Positions 57,115 through 64,000 of a DNA stretch of 64,000 nt are shown here, piece by piece; the stretch's first letter is position 1; each line of letters begins with the position of its first letter. This DNA is from Saccharum officinarum. Its lineage: Eukaryota; Streptophyta; Magnoliopsida; Poales; Poaceae. A model generated the notes under the pieces. The model was not told where the DNA came from. It saw only the letters and a list, made by a program, of their open reading frames with translations, and ran no database searches. The DNA is taken from positions 19,583,063 to 19,647,062 of the forward strand of contig CM036179.1 in NCBI GenBank assembly GCA_020631735.1. The letters run 5' to 3'. The translations under genes were made by a program, and so were the position numbers.

Positions 57115-57235
57115 ATATGTGTATGTCTAGGGGGGTTATTTGTATATAGCTTACTTGTAACTCAAGTCATTATTGACTATATATATCAAAGCCACCCAAC
57201 CCAAGGGGAATGAGGTGTTTTGCCATAATTCTACA
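57109..57235 (+). repeat. Copia right LTR
   Basis: 127 bp; followed by CTAAT target duplication. Confidence 0.93.
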
Positions 57236-57240
57236 CTAAT

Positions 57241-57349
57241 TATGTAATAAGAGGTCTGAAATCCTGAGTGTTCCCCAATCCACTACTATGCACAGCTTGG
57301 ATCACATGCTGCTGAGCCAAGGAATTGCTGCCTAACCATATCCTTCCTT
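57241..57349 (-). pseudogene. Gypsy integrase HHCC finger start, at a deletion joint
   Basis: Minus sense reads like (K)GRIWLGSN…QQHVIQAVHSSGLG…, the first half of a gypsy integrase finger. It directly abuts the 5' LTR, so gag through RNase H were removed by a deletion joining here. Confidence 0.6.
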
Positions 57350-57702
57350 TAGTCATGAACCCGCTGGGGATCGGTCAGGATAACTGGAAATGGAGTTCGG
57401 GGAAGGAATCAGCAGAGTTTAGGGAGGAAGCAAGAACTGCAGAGGACAATTATCCAGATTTCAGGAGTTCAATTGTTCAATCATTCAGACTTCTCATGAC
57501 ACGGCACTTATATACGCCCACCTGGCTACAAGCCGCCCTACACCGTTACGCAACTGCCTAACAGCAGACTAACGGAAGACTAACAACCCACTCTCACAGT
57601 GTCATACTACCCCACCATGCGAGTCGCCGCCGTCAGCCGTTTTCTTTGTTGTCGGACGCCCAACAGTGAGTCTTCCCCGCTTTCTTCTTAGTCATTCTGA
57701 CA
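57350..57702 (-). repeat. Gypsy remnant 5' LTR
   Basis: 353 bp; pairs with 48448-48809. Its right end lies about 60 bp from the TATA box of the host gene. Confidence 0.8.
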
Positions 57703-57872
57703 CTCTGATGATGGCCTCGCCACTCCGCACTCGGCTTGCCGCTCTTGGGGTCCAAGAATCCCCTATAAATCCGTCCGCTCTCCCCGATGCGTACAAGTGT
57801 CAGTCGTTCACTACCTAGTAGTCCGTAGTCGGTCCACTTCATCTATCACTATCAGCTTGCAAGAAAGGGGTC
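57703..57872 (+). promoter_or_regulatory. Core promoter and 5'UTR of the GH127-type gene
   Basis: TATA box ctataaat at 57763-57770. Transcription would start near 57795-57800, giving a ~75-nt leader (gtcagtcgttcactacctag...) before ATG at 57873. Everything upstream of 57703 was displaced by the gypsy insertion. Confidence 0.65.
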
Positions 57873-58753
57873 ATGGCGCGAGCGCCGAGCGTGGCGGCGG
57901 CGGCCGCGCTGGGGATCGTGGTGCTGCTGGCCGCCGCCGCCGACTTCCGCGGCGCGGAAGGGAAATCGTGCACGAACTCGTTGCTGGGATTGACTTCGTC
58001 GCACACGGAGCGTGCGGCGGCGCAGCTGCGGCCGGGGCCGCCGGCGACGGCGCTCCAGCCCATCGTCCACCGCTACGGCCACGACCACGACCACGGACAC
58101 GAGCAGCACCTCACCCCGACCGACGAGTCCACCTGGATGTCGCTCATGCCGCGGCGGGCGCGCAGCACGAGGAGGCGTTCGACTGGCTCATGCTCTACCG
58201 CAAGCTCCGCCACAGCCACCGCCACAGCCACCGCCACCGGGGTCACGGCTGGGCCGTTCCTCTCCGAGGCGTCCCTGCACGACGTGCGGCTGGAGCCGGG
58301 CAGCCTGTACTGGCGAGCCCAGCAGACCAACCTGGAGTACCTGCTCCTCCTGGACGTTGACCGCCTCGTCTGGAGCTTCCGCAAGCAGGCCGGGCTGACG
58401 GCGCCGGGAACTCCCTACGGCGGGTGGGAGGGCCCTGACTTCGAGCTCCGGGGACACTTCGTTGGTGCGCCGCCGGATCTCCGTTTGGCTTTGATTTTGG
58501 AGCATTTACCCAGAACAACCACGCAGCTAGACTGAATTTTAGTGTCTTGCTGTTGTTCTTTTCAGGGCATTACCTGAGTGCTACTGCAAAGATGTGGGCT
58601 AGCACACACAATGACACTCTCAATGCAAAAATGTCATCTGTCGTCGAAGCGCTCTACGAATGCCAGAAGAAGATGGGCACAGGGTACCTGTCGGCCTTCC
58701 CGTCGGAGTTCTTCGATCGGGTTGAGGCCATCAAGGATGTCTGGGCTCCTTAC

Positions 58754-59558
58754 TGATGTATACTGGCCCGATCTCCCGAGAGGTAACCGATAAGTTCGAC
58801 TTGTGGAGATCTCGACGTTGGCGATCCGGCTTCAAATCAGACACGATTCGAACCCTGCAACCGTTACACCACTGTTCCGTTGGTTATCAACCAAGCACAA
58901 CTTGATTGACCTCGCCAAGAAGGCTTTTCCTGCAAGCGAATCGAAGAGCACAAGCAAGAAGGTAAAAACACGCAATCTGAAATTGCAAATATGAATGATG
59001 CGATTATCAATATAGGGTTCAAGAACTCGGTTCCAAAGGACTAATCGACACAGTGGAGGAGATCAAGAACAGGGGCCCTGGATCACTGTAAAAGGATTTG
59101 TCACCACAGTTACAATGAACGATTCAGTTTCTCGATGGAAAACTAAACTCTAATCAAAACCCAATTTGTCTAACAGCGACGACGGCTGTATTTATAGTCT
59201 AAGACTCGACCTAGGGTTGGGAACGGCCAGGGGTTGGGCGTCCACAACTTGGGCTTAAGGCCCGACATGATACATGGCCAAGTTGGCCCAAATAGGTGAT
59301 GCAGCACCTTGATGTGGTCACACAGAATGATCCATGGACCTTCTGGAGCTGGAACCAGATCCAAAACGACGGCGTCGTCGTCCCCTTTCCAACGCATCCA
59401 AGAACGCCCCGTTTTGATGTCGTATGAAAGAGTTATGACCAAAACAGTGATGACGTGTCTGCTGAATCCGAGGGTGGCGTGGTAGCTGAGTTGAGGACAA
59501 ATTGCAACTTGGGAAAGACCATAACATCGGTGTGTCCAGCGTGGCGATATCCTCATCA
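58754..59558 (-). repeat. 3' LTR of the gag-protease element
   Basis: 805 bp, plus sense tgatgtatactggcccgatc to gatatcctcatca. The protease frame runs on into it until 59318. Confidence 0.92.
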
Positions 59559-61526
59559 TCCTCCCCTTCTTGAATTGGAGTCGTCCTCGACTCCATCTTG
59601 GCGATGTCCTCATCATCCCCTCCTTCTAGAATTGGAGTCGTCCTCGACTTCATCCCATCATTAGCGAACTCCTGCAAAATGTTAGTGACAGCAGGCAATG
59701 CACCAGACAGAATAGGTTGACAAAACATAGTATAACATGGCGCATCAGGATTATCACATAACTCAGCAGTAGCAGAAGTTGTAGCAAGAAAAGTACCTCC
59801 TTTTAACTTAATCCCATTATTTTTATCAATGTGAGTTGGAGGTTTATTTTTAATCTCATTAGCATGTTTAATAATATCCGTAGGAGACAAAGGTAGCAAT
59901 GTAATTTTCTTGTCCTTATGTATGATAGTGTATATATTAATTCTACCATGGTGTAAAGCATCATTATCGAATTCCCATGGGCGACCTAATAAAATGGAAC
60001 AAGCTTGCATAGGAACAACATCAAAATCAGCAGTATCATGATAAGAACCTGTGAAAAAGCTAATGCGTGCTGATTTAGTTACCTTAGTCTTACCACTATT
60101 ATTGAACCATTGAAGTTTATATGGATACGAATGTTGTCGTGTGGTCAAGCCAAGCTTGTCAACTAAATCTGAACTCACCAAGTTATTGCAACTCCCGCTA
60201 TCAATGATAGTGAGAACACGACAACCCTGCACAATGAAATACATGTGGAACAAATTGTGGCGTTGGATCGTCATCTCTTCTTCATGTCGCACACGTGTAC
60301 TCAACACACGCTGCACAAGAAGGCTAGGGTAGTTTGCGGCAGCAGCCACGGAGTCAATGATGATGGTCTCCTTGTCTTGATCGCCCTCGGTGGAATCTGC
60401 ATCGATGTTAGCAACAAGGGCTAAATCATCTTCAACATCACTAGCACTTACATATCCATCCTCGGTAGCAATGAAAGCACGATGACTGGGGCAATCCTTC
60501 ATGACATGTCACATGCCTTTGCATCGGTGACAAATGATTTTAGAGCTGGACGAGGAGGAGCTAGGAGAAGCACCCGGAGTGGTACCCTTCTTCTGCACAT
60601 TAGACAATTTACTTACCCCAGAAGAAAATGGAGGTGTACATGGCTGTGATGCAACAGGAATCTTGGGCGTCTCCGACTCTGAATGGTGCTGAAAATTCCT
60701 CCAATTGTTAGACCTGAAAGGCTGGTGTTGTTTGCGTCCCTGTACTTCACGTTCTGCCTTAATAGCAAGATGATACAATTGGGAAAAATTACGCCATTCT
60801 TTGTAATCTAGGATGTTCTGTATATCATGGTTTAAACCACCAAAAAATCTAGCACTAGAATTATTATCATCTTCATTTATACCACAACGGGCTAAACCAA
60901 TAAGCAATTCTTGATAGTATGGTTCTACTCCTTTATCACCTTGTTTTAAAGTTTGTAGTTTCAAACGTAAATCACGTTGGTAATAAGGAGGAACAAAACG
61001 AGATTTCATACGTTGTTTTAAAGCATTCCAAGTTTGAGGCACAACAGCATTATTAGCATTGCAAAGATCACTCCACCAGAACAAAGCAAAATTAGTAAAC
61101 TCACAAGTAGCAAGTCTAACTCTATGCTCAGCAGGAACATTATGAGAATCAAATTTTTATTGAACAGCAAGCTCCCAATCTAAATAAGCCTCTGGATCAA
61201 CATTACCAGTAAAAAGGAGGAAGGCTAAATTTAATTTTAGTAAAAGGATCATTATTACCTTGAATATTACCTCCCATACCGCGACGGTTGAAGTTGAGGC
61301 GGTGACGGGCATAACCGTCAGCATCCGCATCTTCATCACCAAAATCATCCGCATCTACATCATCAACACGATGAGGTGGAGGGCGGTGCTCGAGTTGTTC
61401 AATGCGGGTGACCAAATTGTTCACATTGCGCGTCAGCTCGGTCATAAGATTGCGTTGTTCAGTCATGAACATTGTAAGCTCGCCCTTGGACATGCACTCA
61501 TTGAAGTCCGTCGGAGATCCTGTCAT
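59318..61526 (-). pseudogene. Gypsy gag and aspartic protease, one frameshift and two stops
   Basis: From ATG at 61526: MTGSPTDFNECMSKGELTMF, NNLVTRIEQLEHRPPP and DPFTKIKFSLPPF; a one-base T insertion near 61212 shifts the frame to TGNVDPEAYLDWELAVQ, then TAA (61159-61157). Gag resumes (FWWSDLCNANNAVVPQTWNA, RFVPPYYQRDLRLKLQTLKQ, YKEWRNFSQLYHLAIKAERE). A knuckle CHRCKGM/HVMKDC is interrupted by TGA at 60511-60509 where Gly is expected. The protease follows in the same frame: VLTIIDSGSCNNLVSSDLV, then PMQACSILLGRPWEFDNDA. After KNKPP the frame enters a duplicated acidic segment (SRTTPI(L/Q)EG(G/E)DDEDIA) and the LTR. Intact relatives would supply RT and integrase in trans. Confidence 0.88.
59559..59655 (-). 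repeat. Tandem duplication spanning the polypurine tract
   Basis: Two ~69-bp units (about 59535-59603 and 59604-59655 partial) repeat gtcctcatcatcc...cttctNgaattggagtcgtcctcgact. Each carries a purine tract on the minus strand, so there are two PPT-like tracts next to the LTR. Confidence 0.7.
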
Positions 61527-62887
61527 GGTTAGAAGATAGAAAAAGACAACACCAAAGTATTATCCCTATCAACTAAAAGGAGACAAGTGGTGGTGGTAGT
61601 GAAAGTGGAATGCAAAATCACAAGCGGCTTACCACCGTCTTGCCTATATTCTTACCAACGCCAAACAGGAGCCAAACCAAAGTGGCAAAGTAATCTGTTG
61701 CTGTTGCTGAGCGTGGGTACAGTTGCAAGATGAACCTGTGCTGACAGAAGAATATGTGGAGCTATGGGTAGGCACACAAGATGACAGCAAGGATTAGCAA
61801 TTAACGAATGCAGATTAACGATTGTTCAATCCGGATCCAAAGTACAAATCACAGCTACTGGCTAAGACGTGTCGAGACGTAGCGTAACAAGGTGAAAGCA
61901 AAGGACGATGGAAAGAACTCACAGAACTAGCAAATAACCCGAATTTTCCTTTTTCCTGAATTTTCCCGGAATTTCCCAAAAGGCACTGGTAGGAATCAAA
62001 CTTTTTTTTTTATGTTTTGCTATTTTTTTTATATTTTTCTCTGAACAAGGATCACAAAAGATGTAACCACAAAAATTAGCACCTACAACTGAGGTGGGAT
62101 GTGGTCTATAGAAATACAGCAAGTTCTCTGAAAAGCGTGCAAAAACGTTGACATTTTTTTTCTTTATTTTCCTGATTTTTTTTGGCAATTTTGATGAAAC
62201 CAAACAGGGCAGAGCTTAGTTTGGGTCGGCCTCAAATGGTGTCAAGAAGCTGCTCAAAAAATTTCAGATTTTTCTGATAAACGAGCAAAAAGTTATGCCT
62301 GTTTTACCGAATGTATCTCAAGTTATGTTTTTCGGAAGACACAATACGGCAGTTAGGGCAAAACGTCCCTAAACTCCAACACCGATCACAAGATGGTTCC
62401 TGTGACTAATAGCAGTAGATATTTGCACCGAGCACAAGATTGTTCCTGTGACTAACAGCAGTAGGTATTCGCCTGATGATGTAAGGAGGGCTGCGATGCA
62501 GGCAAAATAAGAACGGCTGACAACCTATCTAGGGTTTGCGCGGCGGCGAGAAGTTACACAAGGCGGCTAGCGGGGCAAGTCGAGTAATGTGGTGGCTTCG
62601 ACTTGTTGTTTGGAAACGGTGGATGGGATAGCGGCGGAAAACAAAAAATCACAGCAACGGGCGATTGAACTACGACGACGAACACAATCCTAAACCAGCA
62701 ACAAGACTCGACCACGGACACAAACTCAACAACGCGAATCTGAAACAAAATTGCAAAGGCACAAAGGTGATAGGACAGCGGAAATTGAAATATTATTGGC
62801 TTTTTTGGACTCTAGGTAATGAACAAATATGAATCTAAGGCAAACGAGATTATACCTCGCGGGAAACCTGAAATATCTGATACCAAT
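61527..62887 (-). other. Leader of the gag-protease element
   Basis: 1.36 kb between PBS and gag without a convincing ORF (the 94-codon minus frame at 62203-61919 is Lys-rich, low complexity and unsupported). It would hold the packaging signal by analogy. Confidence 0.5.
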
Positions 62888-63692
62888 TGATGTATACTGG
62901 CCCGATCTTCCGAGAGGTAACCGATAAGTTCGACTTGTGGAGATCTCGACGTTGGCGATCTGGCTTCAAATCAGACACGATTCGAACCCTGCAACCGTTA
63001 CACCACTGCTCCGTTGGTTATCAACCAAGCACAACTTGATTGACCTCGCCAAGAAGGCTTTTCCTGCAAGCGAATCGAAGAGCACAAGCAAGAAGGTAAA
63101 AACACGCAATCTGAAATTGCAAATATGAATGATGCGATTATCAATATAGGGTTCAAGAACTCGGTTCCAAAGGACTAATCGACACAGTGGAGGAGATCAA
63201 GAACAGGGGCCCTGGATCACTGTAAAAGGATTTGTCACCACAGTTACAATGAACGATTCAGTTTCTCGATGGAAAACTAAACTCTAATCAAAACCCAATT
63301 TGTCTAACAGCGGCGACGGCTGTATTTATAGTCTAAGACTCGACCTAGGGTTGGGAACGGCCAGGGGTTGGGCGTCCACAACTTGGGCTTAAGGCCCGAC
63401 ATGATACATGGCCAAGTTGGCCCAAATAGGTGATGCAGCACCTTGATGTGGTCACACAGAATGATCCATGGACCTTCTGGAGCTGGAACCAGATCCAAAA
63501 CGACGGCGTCGTCGTCCCCTTTCCAACGCATCCAAGAACGCCCCGTTTTGATGTCGTATGAAAGAGTTATGACCAAAACAGTGATGACGTGTCTGCTGAA
63601 TCCGAGGGTGGCGTGGTAGCTGAGTTGGGGACAAATTGCAACTTGGGAAAGACCATAACATCGGTGTGTCCAGCGTGACGATGTCCTCATCA
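62888..63692 (-). repeat. 5' LTR of the gag-protease element
   Basis: 805 bp, differs from the other LTR at about seven positions, ending gatgtcctcatca directly before CTTAC. Confidence 0.92.
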
Positions 63693-64000
63693 CTTACTAC
63701 ACAATCCACAAGGTGAACTGGTGAAGGAGTGTTTCCATTTCTACTTCTTGATTAATATGTAAATATCGTCGCCGAGTTGAGTGAGTTTAATTTTCGATTT
63801 GCAGATTATGCAAGGCCTTCTTGATCAGTACACAGTGGCTGGGAATGCCAAGGCTCTTGACTTGGTGGTAAACATGGCTAATTATTTCAGTGACCGTGTG
63901 AAGAATGTCATACAGAAATATAGCATTGAGAGGCACTGGGAGTCTCTCAATGATGAGTTTGGTGGGATGAATGATGTGCTCTATCAGCTCTACACGATAA

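Larger units (their letters stand above)
52273..57235 (+). mobile_element. Short-LTR Ty1-copia element, 4963 bp
   Basis: LTRs of 127 bp at 52273-52399 and 57109-57235 (TGTTAGATATG...AATTCTACA) that read as identical. PBS tggtatcagtag at 52400, purine tract gcgggggag before the right LTR, target duplication CTAAT at 52268-52272 and 57236-57240. Gag and pol are in different frames, and pol has two TAG stops. Copia sublineage not assigned. Confidence 0.92.
48448..57702 (-). mobile_element. Degraded Ty3-gypsy element with internal deletion, split by nested insertions
   Basis: LTRs at 48448-48809 and 57350-57702. In minus sense LTR ends are TGTCA(A/G)... and ...GTTCATGACA; purine tract GAGGAGGGGACAA abuts the left LTR. 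Target duplication is imperfect (CCCTG at 48443-48447, CTCTG at 57703-57707). Removing the nested hAT MITE and copia leaves about 2.0 kb: only integrase to 3' end remains; gag, protease, RT and RNase H are gone. Confidence 0.8.
58754..63692 (-). mobile_element. Gag-protease-only Ty3-gypsy element (4939 bp) in GH127 exon 2
   Basis: LTRs of 805 bp at 58754-59558 and 62888-63692; 5-bp target duplication CTTAC at 58749-58753 and 63693-63697. In minus sense: PBS TGGTATCAGA (62885-62876), ~1.35-kb leader, gag, protease, polypurine tract AAGAAGGGGAGGA at the 3' LTR. No RT, RNase H or integrase, so it is non-autonomous. About seven LTR differences were seen by eye in 805 bp, indicating a fairly recent insertion. 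Confidence 0.92.
57873..64000 (+). pseudogene. GH127/DUF1680 (beta-L-arabinofuranosidase-type) gene, disrupted, 3' end off window
   Basis: Exons 57873-58464, 58566-58753 continuing at 63698-63712, and 63805 to beyond 64000; introns 58465-58565 and 63713-63804 are GT-AG. The product has a signal peptide (about residues 1-29, VAAAAALGIVVLLAAAA), then TNLEYLLLLDVDRLVWSFRKQ, GTPYGGWEGPDFELRGHFVG, HYLSATAKMWASTHND, KMGTGYLSAFPSEFFDR, VWAPY/YTIHK, IMQGLLDQYTVAGN and NVIQKYSIERHW, the N-terminal half of plant DUF1680 proteins, which act on arabinofuranosyl groups of secreted glycoproteins. Catalytic residues lie further downstream. A retrotransposon enters after ...VWAPY; its first bases give TGA, truncating the product. 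Exon 1 also shows two apparently compensating frame breaks (about 58160-58235), so EEAFDWLMLYRKLR is read only in another frame. Confidence 0.87.

Noticed and set aside
61919..62203. Lys-rich minus ORF in the gag-protease element leader
   Set aside because: Low complexity, homopolymer-derived, no similarity recognised.

Overview
The window is eukaryotic nuclear DNA from a grass, most likely a panicoid/Andropogoneae species of the sorghum, sugarcane or Miscanthus type. The evidence is intron-containing plant genes with GT-AG junctions, Tekay/Del, SIRE and Reina-type LTR retrotransposons, grass MITEs, and one 100-N scaffold gap. Two host genes flank a deep nest of transposable elements (TEs). 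I see no bacterial operon, CRISPR array, rRNA or tRNA gene.

Layout. (1) 1-5.1 kb: the minus-strand 3' part of an ABHD18-type alpha/beta-hydrolase gene (four exons, 1996 down to 131, running off the left edge). Its probable GC-rich promoter/5'UTR lies at 4.5-5.1 kb. Between them is a tandem duplication, one unit of which carries a 5'-truncated RTE LINE. A small MITE follows at 5.1-5.3 kb. (2) 5.37-46.96 kb: one minus-strand SIRE/Maximus-type Ty1-copia element, expanded by insertions. Its integrase region is split by a Tekay-type Ty3-gypsy chromovirus (CCTCT target duplication) that appears twice (A, 9.5-23.9 kb; B, 24.8-39.2 kb) on either side of the N gap. Its 5' LTR is split by a 3.2-kb chromovirus deletion derivative (43.66-46.87 kb). 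(3) 46.96-48.45 kb: upstream DNA of the second host gene, with a Stowaway-like MITE. (4) 48.45-57.70 kb: a degraded gypsy element holding a hAT-type MITE (itself holding a solo SIRE-like LTR) and a short-LTR copia element. (5) 57.70-64.0 kb: the promoter and first exons of a GH127/DUF1680 (beta-L-arabinofuranosidase-type) gene. Its exon 2 is interrupted by a 4.94-kb gag-protease-only gypsy element with a CTTAC target duplication.

Main observation. The Tekay element carries, upstream of gag-pol and in the same sense, a 324-codon ORF (A: 19273 down to 18299). Its first residues copy the histone H3 tail: after Met it reads ARTKKTARKSTGGRAPR..., matching H3 at 17 of 21 positions and keeping the equivalents of R2, K4, R8, K9, S10, T11 and R17. 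The rest is not a histone: a globular middle, a Lys-rich segment, a coiled coil and an acidic tail. The same element's integrase ends in a chromodomain, so one element encodes both a histone-tail look-alike and a domain of the histone-tail reader class. A consensus splice donor in the leader and acceptor-like CAG/ATGGC junctions before both ORFs suggest alternative splicing delivers each ORF.

Caution. 8881-24093 and 24194-39382 are the same locus twice: both Tekay copies sit at the identical SIRE nucleotide, and the duplication meets at exactly 100 Ns. This looks like two overlapping contigs or haplotigs that were not merged. B should be read as an allele or assembly version of A, not as an independent insertion.
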